NCBI GenBank assembly: GCA_015472025.1
Contig: BNHL01000001.1
Location: forward strand, 5,258,001-5,322,000
DNA: 64,000 nucleotides
Direction: 5' to 3'
Origin: Cytophagales bacterium WSM2-2
GTDB taxonomy: Bacteria > Bacteroidota > Bacteroidia > Cytophagales > Cyclobacteriaceae
The position numbers and the translations under genes were made by a program. Positions 33,372 to 40,730 of this stretch are shown here, piece after piece (the stretch's first letter is position 1; the number at the start of each line of letters is the position of its first letter). The notes under the pieces were generated by a model that searched no databases, was not told the origin of the DNA, and saw only the letters and a program-made list of their open reading frames with translations.

Positions 33372-33629
33372 CTATTTTTTCCTGGCATGATACTTTACAT
33401 CTTCCAGCTGTGCTTCGGCAGCAAGGCAATGATGTCCTAATGCTTTTACAGTGCTCTCTGATGCTTTCTTATGATTTCCAGCGCTATGATGCATGGCGGC
33501 ATCCATGTGATGCTTTGCAGCTTTTTCATGGTGGTGCGCGGCTCTCTCGTGGTTTTTAACCCCTTTATGTTTTCCAGCAGAAGAACCATTAGAAGGCTTC
33601 TTCTTCAAGAGTACGTCAATCGTTTCCAT
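33372..33629 (-). CDS. Small His-rich helical protein
   Basis: This 85-residue protein is very rich in His, Lys and Ala (RAAHHHEKAAKHHMDAAMHHSAGNHKKA, KALGHHCLAAEAQLED). The H-x2-A-A-x-H-H heptad pattern predicts a single charged helix that could bind metal ions or DNA, or form a coiled coil. I know no assigned function. It starts 39 bases after the shared promoter and is followed by a small membrane protein. Confidence 0.78.
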   Translation of the reverse strand: METIDVLLKKKPSNGSSAGKHKGVKNHERAAHHHEKAAKHHMDAAMHHSAGNHKKASESTVKALGHHCLAAEAQLEDVKYHARKK

Positions 33630-33668
33630 GGTTTGTTAATTTTCACTGCGAATAAATTTTCGCATTTA

Positions 33669-33732
33669 CAAAAATGAGCGATCCTCTTGTCGATCAGCTT
33701 ACATAACTTTCAAAACAAATTACATCCTTCAC
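33669..33732 (-). promoter_or_regulatory. Shared stress-island promoter element, site 7 (His-rich gene)
   Basis: Minus-strand blocks are GTGAAG, TGTAAT, TGTAAG and -7-like CATTTTTG with exact spacing. It is divergent to site 8, which lies 38 bases away (33771) on the other strand. Confidence 0.65.
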
Positions 33733-33770
33733 GCTATAAGGAAACGACCGGGTCAGCAATTCGGAAACAT

Positions 33771-33834
33771 GTGAATTGTATAACAAAGATTGCTTAGAAT
33801 GTAACTCTTCACTTCTCAGAAGTTTTCACTTTTA
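33771..33834 (+). promoter_or_regulatory. Shared stress-island promoter element, site 8 (AraC-kinase-receiver operon)
   Basis: Plus-strand blocks are GTGAAT, TATAAC, TGTAAC and -7-like CACTTTTA. The box lies 29 bases upstream of the TTG start at 33864, so the leader would be short. It implies that the regulator operon is itself a member of the regulon. The 35-bp part also reads fairly well on the minus strand. Confidence 0.7.
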
Positions 33835-33863
33835 CAGGGTATTTAGAGTACCCAACCCCAGGT

Positions 33864-34430
33864 TTGAAGATCTACATCAAATATATGGTGAGTAACCGCT
33901 GCAAAATGATGGTAAAGGAAGAGTTAAAAAAACTCGGCCTGCATTTCGTTGTTATTACTCTGGGGGAAGTTGACATTATGGAGGACCTTACTGCTGAACA
34001 GATGGCAGGACTCAAGGCCGGTTTGCTTAATTCAGGGCTCGAAATAATGGATGACAAAAAATCCATATTAATCGAGAAAATACAGAATGTAATAACAGAA
34101 ATGATTCATTATTCTGATGAAGTGCTCCTGACAAATTTTTCAGAGTATATCAGCACGAAACTGGATTACGATTACACCTACCTGTCTAATTTATTTTCAG
34201 AAGTAAAAGGGATTACCATTCAGCAATACGTCATTTTTCATAAAATTGAAAGAGTAAAAGAGTTGCTGCTGTACGATGAGCTCAACCTGACCGAAATCTC
34301 CTACAAGCTGCATTATAGCAGTGTTGCTCATCTCTCAAACCAGTTTAAGAAAATTACCGGATTATCACCTTCGCATTTCAAATTACTGGGTGACAAAAAA
34401 AGAAGTCCGCTGGAAGAGATCGGAAATTAA
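33864..34430 (+). CDS. AraC-family transcriptional regulator with HMA-like N-terminal domain
   Basis: This 188-residue protein has a compact N-terminal domain (KIYIKYMVSNRCKMMVKEELKKLGLHFVVITLGEVDI) whose beta-alpha-beta-like layout resembles heavy-metal-associated folds, although only one Cys (R-C) is present. The C-terminus holds two HTH motifs of the AraC type (about 90-180: YTYLSNLFSEVKGITIQQYVIFHKIERVKELLLYDELNLTEISYKLHYSSVAHLSNQFKKITGLSPSHFK). I use the TTG start at 33864 because it continues the KIYIKY strand and fits the -7 box; the ATG at 33885 (MVSNRC) would cut the first strand. It is the first gene of the kinase-receiver operon. Confidence 0.85.
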   Translation: MKIYIKYMVSNRCKMMVKEELKKLGLHFVVITLGEVDIMEDLTAEQMAGLKAGLLNSGLEIMDDKKSILIEKIQNVITEMIHYSDEVLLTNFSEYISTKLDYDYTYLSNLFSEVKGITIQQYVIFHKIERVKELLLYDELNLTEISYKLHYSSVAHLSNQFKKITGLSPSHFKLLGDKKRSPLEEIGN

Positions 34431-34456
34431 AACGAAAGAATTTTATCTATCAGACA

Positions 34457-36721
34457 ATGGCTAAAAAAACGACTCAGCTTAAGAAAGCACCTCAAAAGCC
34501 CATCGTCCGAGGCAAAGAGGAAGAAAAGCATGCCACTGAATTAGTCAAAGCTCATAAAAAAATTGCTAAGCACGACAAAGAGAAAAAGAAGCGGAGTGCA
34601 GAATTAGTCATTGCTAATAAAGAGCTCCACTTTCAAAATCAAGAAAAGGAAAAACGCGCCAGCGAATTAGTCATTGCCAACAAGGAACTTGTCTTTCAAA
34701 ATAAAGAGAAAGAAAAACGTGCTGCTGAACTGATCATTGCCAACTATGCCCGAAGCCTCATTGAAGCAAGTCGTGATCCAATGTTTACCATTAGCCCTTC
34801 CGGAAAAATTACGGATATCAATAATGCCTCGATAGAGATTACAGGAACATCACGAACGGAATTAATTGGTTCCGATTTCTTCGATTACTTTACCGAACCT
34901 GAGAAAGCGAAAGAAGGTTATACAGAAATATTCAAAAAAGGTTTTGTTGCAGATTATCCTCTGACTATTAAAGATCATAAACTAACGGATGTATTGTTCA
35001 ACGGGTCTGTGTATAAAGATGATAAAGGAATTGTACAGGGTGTAGTTGTCGTAGCGAGAGACATTACGGATCAGAAACGAAACGAGAGAGAGTTGACTGA
35101 AGCCAAAGTCTTTGCTGAGCTAGCTACTGAAATTGCCGAGGATGAAAAAAGCAAGGCACAGCGCTCTATGAGACACGCGGAAGATGCTGTGAAAGCCAAG
35201 CAACAATTTTTGTCCAATATGAGCCACGAAATCCGTACGCCTATGAATGCGATTATCGGGTTTACCAAAGTGGTTTTAAAAACCGATCTATCCGCTAAGC
35301 AAAAGGAATACTTAATGGCCATAAAAATGAGTGGCGATGCATTGATTGTCTTAATCAATGATATCCTGGACCTGGCAAAGGTAGATGCAGGAAAGATGAC
35401 CTTTGAACATGTTCCTTTCAAAATGGCTCTCTCCATCTCTGCTATGCTCCATTTGTTTGAGCCCAAAATCCAAGAGAAAAATTTAGAGCTAGTTAAAGAG
35501 TATGATTCTCGAATTCCCGCAGTACTGGTCGGTGACCCTGTTCGTTTGCATCAGATCATTTTAAACCTTGTGGGCAACGCTGTAAAGTTTACAAGCACAG
35601 GAAAAATTACAGTCAGTGTTCGTTTGCTAAGTGAAGACGAAGAAAAAGCAACGATTGAATTTGCAGTGACTGATACAGGAATCGGCATCTCAGAAAATAA
35701 CCTGGCAAAGATTTTTGACTCTTTCCGTCAAGCCTCAAGTGGTACTTCAAGGCTATATGGCGGAACCGGTTTAGGGCTGGCTATTGTCAAGCAATTGGTA
35801 GAGCCACAGGGTGGCAGTATTCATGTAAAGAGCACGGTTAAAGAGGGATCTACTTTCAGCTTTATTCTGAATTTTAAGAAAACCAGCGCCCAAGCTGAAG
35901 CGGTTGAAGAAATAATAGAGTTAAATACAGAAATCAAAAACATAAAAGTATTAGTCGTTGAAGATATGGCCCTCAATCAGCTGTTGATGAAAACACTACT
36001 GGACGATTTTGGATTTGAGCGGGAAATTGCAGCCAACGGCAAAATTGCTATCGAAAAATTGCAATCTAAATTATATGATATAGTTCTTATGGACCTTCAA
36101 ATGCCGGAAATGAATGGTTTTGAAGCTACCGAATACATTCGCAACACCTTGAAATCCAAAATCCCTATCATCGCCTTAACAGCAGATGTAACAACCGTGG
36201 ATTTGGAGAAATGCAAGGCTGTAGGTATGAACGATTACATAGCCAAGCCGGTGGATGAAAGATTGCTTTACAGCAAAATAATCGGCCTGGTAAAAAAACC
36301 GGTTAAGCAGCTCAGTGAGAGTAAGCAAAGTGAAGCGGAACTAAAGAAAACCCGAAGGTGTATCGACCTCGATTACCTGATGCACCGAACCAAATCTGAT
36401 CCTACGATGATGATGGAGATGATTTCAGTATACCTGGAACAGACTCCTCCCCTGGTGAATGCGATGAAACAAAGTTTCCAGGACAAAGATTGGGACCTGC
36501 TTCAGGCCTCCATACACAAGATGATTCCGTCATTTTCCATCATGGGTATTGATGCCAATTTTGAAAACATAGCCAAGCAAATAAAAGATTATGCCGTAAC
36601 ACAATTGAAGACAGGTGAAATCAATGAACTGGTTTTACAAATAGAAAATATTTGTGCTCAGGCTTGCGAAGAGTTGGAAGCGGAACTTAATCTGATAAAA
36701 AACAAGAAAAATGAAAAATGA
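34457..36721 (+). CDS. PAS-hybrid histidine kinase with receiver and Hpt domains
   Basis: This 754-residue cytoplasmic sensor begins with a coiled coil containing tandem repeats of a ~23-residue unit (ExxRASELVIANKELxFQNxEK; about 41-100), then a PAS domain (about 100-205), a HisKA (SNMSHEIRTPMN, H257), a HATPase_c (NLVGNAVKFT, DTGIGI, GTGLGLAI), a receiver (VVEDMALNQ, phospho-acceptor D546 in IVLMDLQMP) and an Hpt domain with H687 (SIHKMIPSFSIMG). All phosphorelay residues are present. No transmembrane helix is visible, so the input is probably intracellular through PAS. It overlaps the receiver gene downstream by 11 bases. Confidence 0.93.
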   Translation: MAKKTTQLKKAPQKPIVRGKEEEKHATELVKAHKKIAKHDKEKKKRSAELVIANKELHFQNQEKEKRASELVIANKELVFQNKEKEKRAAELIIANYARSLIEASRDPMFTISPSGKITDINNASIEITGTSRTELIGSDFFDYFTEPEKAKEGYTEIFKKGFVADYPLTIKDHKLTDVLFNGSVYKDDKGIVQGVVVVARDITDQKRNERELTEAKVFAELATEIAEDEKSKAQRSMRHAEDAVKAKQQFLSNMSHEIRTPMNAIIGFTKVVLKTDLSAKQKEYLMAIKMSGDALIVLINDILDLAKVDAGKMTFEHVPFKMALSISAMLHLFEPKIQEKNLELVKEYDSRIPAVLVGDPVRLHQIILNLVGNAVKFTSTGKITVSVRLLSEDEEKATIEFAVTDTGIGISENNLAKIFDSFRQASSGTSRLYGGTGLGLAIVKQLVEPQGGSIHVKSTVKEGSTFSFILNFKKTSAQAEAVEEIIELNTEIKNIKVLVVEDMALNQLLMKTLLDDFGFEREIAANGKIAIEKLQSKLYDIVLMDLQMPEMNGFEATEYIRNTLKSKIPIIALTADVTTVDLEKCKAVGMNDYIAKPVDERLLYSKIIGLVKKPVKQLSESKQSEAELKKTRRCIDLDYLMHRTKSDPTMMMEMISVYLEQTPPLVNAMKQSFQDKDWDLLQASIHKMIPSFSIMGIDANFENIAKQIKDYAVTQLKTGEINELVLQIENICAQACEELEAELNLIKNKKNEK

Positions 36722-37142
36722 AAAAATTAAGCTTTTTTTAGTTGATGATGATGCTGTGTTTTTAAAATTGTTGGAAGTTGAATTTCTTCAACATGCTGAT
36801 TTCATAGTTGAAACCTTTTCAAAGGGGGAACTGTGTATTCAGAATTTAGCACGCAACCCTGATGTCATTATTCTTGACTATCATCTGGATGGCATTGATA
36901 AAAATGCCATGAACGGAATTGAAACGTTGGATAAAATAAAAAAGATCAATTCGGATATCCCTGTTGTAATGCTGTCTGCCCAGGACAAAATAGAAGTAGC
37001 TGTCAATTGCATGCATCACCGCGCTTTCGATTACGTGGTAAAAAGCGAAACAGCATTTATACGGTTGCAAAAAATCATAACCAACATCTTCAGTTACAAG
37101 AAAATGGAAAAAGAATTGAATTGGTATATGGAGCGAGCATGA
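36711..37142 (+). CDS. Stand-alone response-regulator receiver
   Basis: The 143-residue protein is a receiver domain with acidic pocket D12-D13-D14 (LFLVDDDAVF), phospho-acceptor D56 (VIILDYHLDG), Ser at VVMLSAQD and Lys in DYVVKSE. There is no output domain; the last 30 residues form a charged helix. It overlaps the kinase gene, so it probably relays or tunes the phosphate from the hybrid kinase, or binds another protein. The only DNA-binding protein in the operon is the AraC-type regulator. Confidence 0.9.
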   Translation: MKNEKIKLFLVDDDAVFLKLLEVEFLQHADFIVETFSKGELCIQNLARNPDVIILDYHLDGIDKNAMNGIETLDKIKKINSDIPVVMLSAQDKIEVAVNCMHHRAFDYVVKSETAFIRLQKIITNIFSYKKMEKELNWYMERA

Positions 37143-37176
37143 TCACCTTTCTTATCCACTCTGGATCGGGCCGTAC

Positions 37177-37240
37177 GTAAATCCTGTAATTCTTCCCTGA
37201 AGTTGTATAATACTCATAAGGGTAAAGGGGCGCACCTTTA
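37177..37240 (+). promoter_or_regulatory. Shared stress-island promoter element, site 9 (third ice-binding gene)
   Basis: Plus-strand blocks are GTAAAT, TGTAAT, TATAAT and -7-like CACCTTTA with exact spacing. It starts 35 bases after the receiver-gene stop and the box is 58 bases upstream of ATG 37299, so the ice-binding gene has its own promoter. Confidence 0.68.
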
Positions 37241-37298
37241 CCCATGTGAAATTTATTCACATCTGTGTCGCCAGCAGCGAAATTTAAAACAACAAATA

Positions 37299-38600
37299 AT
37301 GAAAGCAAAAATTCTATCCGCATTCGTTGCTATTGCATCGATTGCGTTGTTAGCCGGATGCGCTAATCAAAATCTCGACCCGTCATCCCTGGGGAAAAAA
37401 CTGAGTACACTTAGTGTTTCAGGCAAAGATCTTCGACTTGCAAAAAGTTTACAGCTCCTCGTACCTGTTGGTACAACTAACTTTGCCGTCTTAGCTGGTA
37501 CGACTGTCACCAACGATGGTTTATCTGTAATCACAGGTGATTTGGGAGTAAGCCCGGGCACTGCGATCACTGGTTTTGAACCCACTCCGATTAACGCGAT
37601 CTCCGGTCCCGGAACAGTAACCGCTGGTTTGGGTATTGTGAATGGCACAATCTATGCCAGCGGCCCAGTTGCAGCACAAGCGCACAATGACGCAGTCATC
37701 GCCTACAATTATCTTGTAGCGCAAGTAGCTGATACAACTTACGCAGGTGTTACGCAGCTAAACGGATTGACCTTCACACCTGGGGTTTATAAGTTCGCTC
37801 CTTCAGCAAACTTGCAAGTGAACGGTGTAGTGTATCTTGACTTTCAAGGCAACAACGATGCCCTGTTTATTTTCCAATTGGGAACTACGCTCGTCACGAT
37901 GGATGGTTCAAATGTTATTGCACTTAACAATGACGATCAGGCCTGCAGTGGCTCGAATGTATTTTGGGCTGTTGGCTCATCTGCAACAATCAATGGTGCT
38001 CAGTTTATAGGATCTGTTATTGCCAATACTACTATTACTTTGACTTCTGCCTCAAGTGTTGAAGGAAAGATATGGGCGTTGAATGGGGCGGTTACCATGA
38101 TCGACAATACAATATCAGCTTGTGGAAATTCAACAGGCGGTGGCACGGTTCCTCCTCCTAAACCATGTGGCAATTTCGTAACCGGTGGTGGATGTATCAA
38201 CGGATCACATCATGATAAAATCACTTTTGGAGTTTCCGGTGGAATTAAGAATAACAAGTTTTGGGGTCAGCTTTCATTCGATGATCACAAGAATAGAGTT
38301 AAAGTTAAAAGCGTGAGTGTTACAGCCTACATCGTAATTGATGCGAAGACTCGTCAGATTGAAGGTCTTGCTACAATCAATGGACACGGTTCATTCACCT
38401 ATAAAGTAATTGTTGTAGACAATGGCCAGGGTTGCTTCAATGACAGTTTCAACATCGAACTTTCGAATGGCTACAATGCTTCTGGCAGGTTAAGGAGCGG
38501 CAACATTATGATCCACAACAAATGCGATGGTTCAAAAGATAAGGATAAGGACAATGACGATGATCATCAGAACGATAAACATGATCGCGATCATCATTAA
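37299..38600 (+). CDS. Ice-binding (DUF3494) lipoprotein with post-COAP-1-like C-terminal domain
   Basis: ATG 37299 gives a lipoprotein signal (MKAKILSAFVAIASIALLAGC, Cys21) and a 433-residue protein; the frame continues upstream to 37203 but without a signal. After a short linker comes a DUF3494 domain (about 50-270: FAVLAGTTVTNDGLSVITGDLGVSPGTAITGF, NVFWAVGSSATINGAQFIGSVIAN). The C-terminal part (CGNFVTGGGCINGSHHDKITFGVSGG, about 283-400) resembles the post-COAP-1 domain, and the tail (GSKDKDKDNDDDHQNDKHDRDHH) is Asp/His-rich and may bind cations. It differs from the other two ice-binding genes by lacking Ig repeats. Confidence 0.87.
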   Translation: MKAKILSAFVAIASIALLAGCANQNLDPSSLGKKLSTLSVSGKDLRLAKSLQLLVPVGTTNFAVLAGTTVTNDGLSVITGDLGVSPGTAITGFEPTPINAISGPGTVTAGLGIVNGTIYASGPVAAQAHNDAVIAYNYLVAQVADTTYAGVTQLNGLTFTPGVYKFAPSANLQVNGVVYLDFQGNNDALFIFQLGTTLVTMDGSNVIALNNDDQACSGSNVFWAVGSSATINGAQFIGSVIANTTITLTSASSVEGKIWALNGAVTMIDNTISACGNSTGGGTVPPPKPCGNFVTGGGCINGSHHDKITFGVSGGIKNNKFWGQLSFDDHKNRVKVKSVSVTAYIVIDAKTRQIEGLATINGHGSFTYKVIVVDNGQGCFNDSFNIELSNGYNASGRLRSGNIMIHNKCDGSKDKDKDNDDDHQNDKHDRDHH

Positions 38601-38639
38601 TTGATCACTGAAAGTAAGCCTCTAAAAGGGGTTTGTTTC

Positions 38640-38667
38640 AAAGGCGGTGCTTACGAGCATCGCCTTT
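38640..38667 (+). terminator. Intrinsic terminator after the third ice-binding gene
   Basis: The stem AAAGGCGGTGC / GCATCGCCTTT (one G-T pair) with the loop TTACGA is followed by TCTTATT, 40 bases after the stop. Confidence 0.8.
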
Positions 38668-38709
38668 CTTATTAGACAAAGGGCCATTGGTACCAGGGAT
38701 GAATACGAA

Positions 38710-38745
38710 ATGAACAATGCAACTTATTTTGCGGAGTTATGTAAC
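38710..38745 (+). promoter_or_regulatory. Degenerate copy of the shared element without a target gene
   Basis: The plus strand reads ATGAAC, then TGCAAC and TGTAAC, but the cores are 22 rather than 21 bp apart, and a perfect TAAATTTG -7 box follows only about 15 bases later. No intact gene lies downstream; the next sequence is the decayed acyl-CoA dehydrogenase region. It may be a relic. Confidence 0.35.
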
Positions 38746-38841
38746 TCGTTCTCACTCAAATAAATTTGGGTAAAGCAATGCAGATATCATCTTACTCCAT
38801 GTCAGTGCCGATATAGTTGTCCTGGGCTCTCACAGCCAGAG

Positions 38842-38975
38842 ATAGTATTCATTCCACCACCGTTGTATTTTGGATCAGTCATCATTCCCAGGAAGCCAAG
38901 TTCTCCCATCTTTTTGACTTGCTCAATCGGCTGGATGAAATACTAATAGGTAATGTTATAGAGAAAGTCTTGCGC
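38842..38975 (-). pseudogene. Decayed N-terminal fragment of an acyl-CoA dehydrogenase
   Basis: On the minus strand, one frame reads FIQPIEQVKKMGELGFLGMM followed by TDPKYNGGGMNTIS. ELGFLGMMxDPKYxGGGMxT is the N-terminal signature of acyl-CoA dehydrogenases (usually followed by SYVLAMEE, which is missing here). Upstream, AQDF and YNI fit the expected helix, but a stop codon intervenes, and the frame ends at a TGA shortly after the fragment. No catalytic or FAD-binding part remains. The 77-residue plus-strand ORF over the same bases is a shadow. Confidence 0.6.
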
Positions 38976-39066
38976 ACTCTTTTTTCATCATCTCAACTTA
39001 TCAAAAAAAATAAAGCACTGGTCTCCATGTTCGCCCTCATATGGCTATAATTTTCTACGTTTAAGC

Positions 39067-39100
39067 AAAAAAAAAGTCAAGCTTCCCACGGCTTGACTTT
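39067..39100 (-). terminator. Intrinsic terminator after the Lmo0937-like gene
   Basis: On the minus strand AAAGTCAAGC, an 8-nt loop and GCTTGACTTT form a perfect 10-bp stem followed by a run of T. It lies 11 bases beyond the stop at 39111. Confidence 0.9.
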
Positions 39101-39110
39101 AATTGTTTCA

Positions 39111-39269
39111 TTAAATCCTCTTTCTTCGATCGGATACGAATTCCACGAGGACAGCTATCAAAGCGATCACTAGCAGAACATGAATTAATCCACCGGCAGA
39201 GTAACCTACGGTGCCGATAAACCAACCGATCACAAGGATCACAGCAATAATATATAAGAGATTTCCCAT
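39111..39269 (-). CDS. Lmo0937/DUF5670-type small membrane protein
   Basis: The ORF encodes 52 residues: it begins MGNLLYIIAVILVIGWFIG and continues TVGYSAGGLIHVLLVIALIAVLVEFVSDRRKRI. Two transmembrane helices with the conserved G-W-x-I-G and G-x-x-I-H-V-L-L-V turn are the Lmo0937-family signature. Function is unknown. It follows the coiled-coil lipoprotein gene by 30 bases and precedes a terminator. A paralogue is at 41269-41427. Confidence 0.85.
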   Translation of the reverse strand: MGNLLYIIAVILVIGWFIGTVGYSAGGLIHVLLVIALIAVLVEFVSDRRKRI

Positions 39270-39299
39270 AAAAATAATTTTAATTGTTAATGTATTCGC

Positions 39300-40037
39300 T
39301 TAACTCAGTTTCTTTTCGAGTGCTTCTATCTTGGCCTGTGCATCGTCATTACCTAATGAATAGGATATTCTGTATAGCTCAAGAGCTTCATATCGCGTAG
39401 CTTTCTTTTTGCGAGGGGCAAACCTGGTACGATTGGCAGCGGTTTCAAGAGCTTCTGCCTGCGCAAAATATAAGTTCGCCACTTTGATCCGGTTTTGGTC
39501 GTTGATGTCTTTCACAAGTCCTTCCAGCGCGGCTACTGAACCACTTTTAAGTTTGATCATTTCCTTTTGACTTGAAATAGTAGAATCCTTCTGACTAAGG
39601 CTTGCATTAAGGCTGCCATTCTGATCACGTAGGTTGATCACTTCAAGCTGGAGCGCAACAATTTCTTTGGATTTAGTGTCAAGCTCTGCCTTTAGCCGAT
39701 GTATGGTTGCGGCTGATGCTGTCTTTGAATCTTTCAGGCTATTCTCCAAACTCAGGATCTTTGCTTGCGATTTTTTGATATGTGTGTTGATATCCTTCAG
39801 CCTGTTTATATAGTTGGCATATGAGATGCCTTCCACTATTCCTAAATGCAATGCGTGTCGGTCGAGATCGATGGAATCCAGGGCAATTCCCACTTCATTC
39901 ATGGCAAGCTCCGTTTTTTTGCTTTCGTCCAGTGCAATTCTGAGTGAGTCTACTTTAAGCGTAAGCTTTGCTACTTCTTTTGTGTTACACCCGATGAGTG
40001 TTGCTGCTAAGGCAATTCCGATAATGTATGCTTTCAT
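39300..40037 (-). CDS. Coiled-coil lipoprotein, 245 aa
   Basis: The lipoprotein (lipobox ATLIGC, Cys17) is an almost continuous coiled coil (LTLKVDSLRIALDESKKTELAMNEVG, HIKKSQAKILSLENSLKDSKTASAATIHRLKAELDTKSKEIVALQLEVINLRDQNGSLNASLSQKDSTISSQ), with a C-terminal Lys/Arg-rich helix and a short sel1/TPR-like end (ALELYRISYSLGNDDAQAKIEALEKKLS). It may act as a periplasmic scaffold; the function is unknown. The -7 box of the shared promoter is 92 bases upstream. Confidence 0.82.
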   Translation of the reverse strand: MKAYIIGIALAATLIGCNTKEVAKLTLKVDSLRIALDESKKTELAMNEVGIALDSIDLDRHALHLGIVEGISYANYINRLKDINTHIKKSQAKILSLENSLKDSKTASAATIHRLKAELDTKSKEIVALQLEVINLRDQNGSLNASLSQKDSTISSQKEMIKLKSGSVAALEGLVKDINDQNRIKVANLYFAQAEALETAANRTRFAPRKKKATRYEALELYRISYSLGNDDAQAKIEALEKKLS

Positions 40038-40450
40038 TGTTTATTGGTTTTAAAATTTTGTTTCTTTTAGTTTAATGATCCCCTTGCCGACCTCAGAAAT
40101 TTTTTCTGTAGTTCAGTAAAGGAAGAGATGCAAAGTAAGTGTCAATAGCGCCTGGTGTGTTATACAACTGCGGGATTGAGTTGCATCATTCACATATTAC
40201 AGTAGTAGCCCGTCTTGATCTGATTTTTTACTTTGAGCCGAGGTTCGGAACTCAAGACTAGATTTATGAAATGAATACGATGAAGAAATGAGCAGAAAAG
40301 GAGTAATAGATGTAACCTGCTAGCTCAGGGCTTAAACAAGACCGCACTTATGAGGCAGTCTTTCGTTGCAGTCTATAGTTCTATAAGCAGTCTGGGTTCA
40401 GTCCTCAGGATTAGTATCAGGTCTGGTGCAATGAATTAGGATCAGTATTA
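40038..40450. other. Intergenic region with promoter and end of the neighbouring operon
   Basis: It contains site 10 of the shared element (40130-40193) and part of a hairpin overlapping the end of the gene at 40451. The middle (40200-40435) holds no ORF or clear signal that I can support. Confidence 0.4.
40130..40193 (-). promoter_or_regulatory. Shared stress-island promoter element, site 10 (coiled-coil lipoprotein operon)
   Basis: Minus-strand blocks are GTGAAT, TGCAAC, TATAAC and a -7-like TTACTTTGC segment that may be shifted by one base. The cores are 21 bp apart. It is the closest match to site 2, sharing the inverted repeat with one mismatch. Confidence 0.72.
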
Positions 40451-40463
40451 TTATACTGATCCT
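40438..40463 (-). terminator. Hairpin overlapping the stop codon of the small membrane-protein gene
   Basis: A perfect 10-bp stem (AGGATCAGTA / TACTGATCCT, loop TTATTA) covers the last codons and the TAA of the gene at 40451. There is no strong T run beyond it, so it is more likely a 3'-end protector or weak terminator. Confidence 0.5.
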
Positions 40464-40684
40464 GCGTGACTAGCCGCGTTATTTTTGCGACCTACAACAT
40501 AAATACCGACTCCTATCATAACTATTACGGCTCCTATAAGGGGTTCCCATATCTGATGATGGATACCAACCTGGGCAGCCCTCGTTTTGCCAGGGTCGGT
40601 TACATGCTCTTCTACAAGCAGTCTAACTGTTGAAAAAACGGTGAAGAGCAGTCCGATCGATAAAATAATAATTCCTTTTTTCAT
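40451..40684 (-). CDS. Small two-helix membrane protein
   Basis: This 77-residue protein has two transmembrane helices (about 5-23 and 48-65) and a polar loop (EEHVTDPGKTRAAQVGIHHQIWEP). It resembles the small protein at 33116-33334 in size and layout. It is the last gene of the CsbD operon (41645-40451) with 46 bases to the barrel gene. Function unknown. Confidence 0.72.
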   Translation of the reverse strand: MKKGIIILSIGLLFTVFSTVRLLVEEHVTDPGKTRAAQVGIHHQIWEPLIGAVIVMIGVGIYVVGRKNNAASHAGSV

Positions 40685-40730
40685 AACTCATAGCTTATTT
40701 CTCGATAATTATTTAAAGACCTGGGTGCAC

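Larger units (their letters stand above)
38601..39110. other. Gene-free stretch after the third ice-binding gene
   Basis: It holds a terminator, a degenerate copy of the shared promoter, the acyl-CoA dehydrogenase remnant and a minus-strand terminator of the downstream operon. No intact gene was found. Confidence 0.5.

Noticed and set aside
38817-39050. 77-residue plus-strand ORF
   Set aside because: It runs antisense over the acyl-CoA dehydrogenase remnant, has no recognisable domain and starts with TTG.
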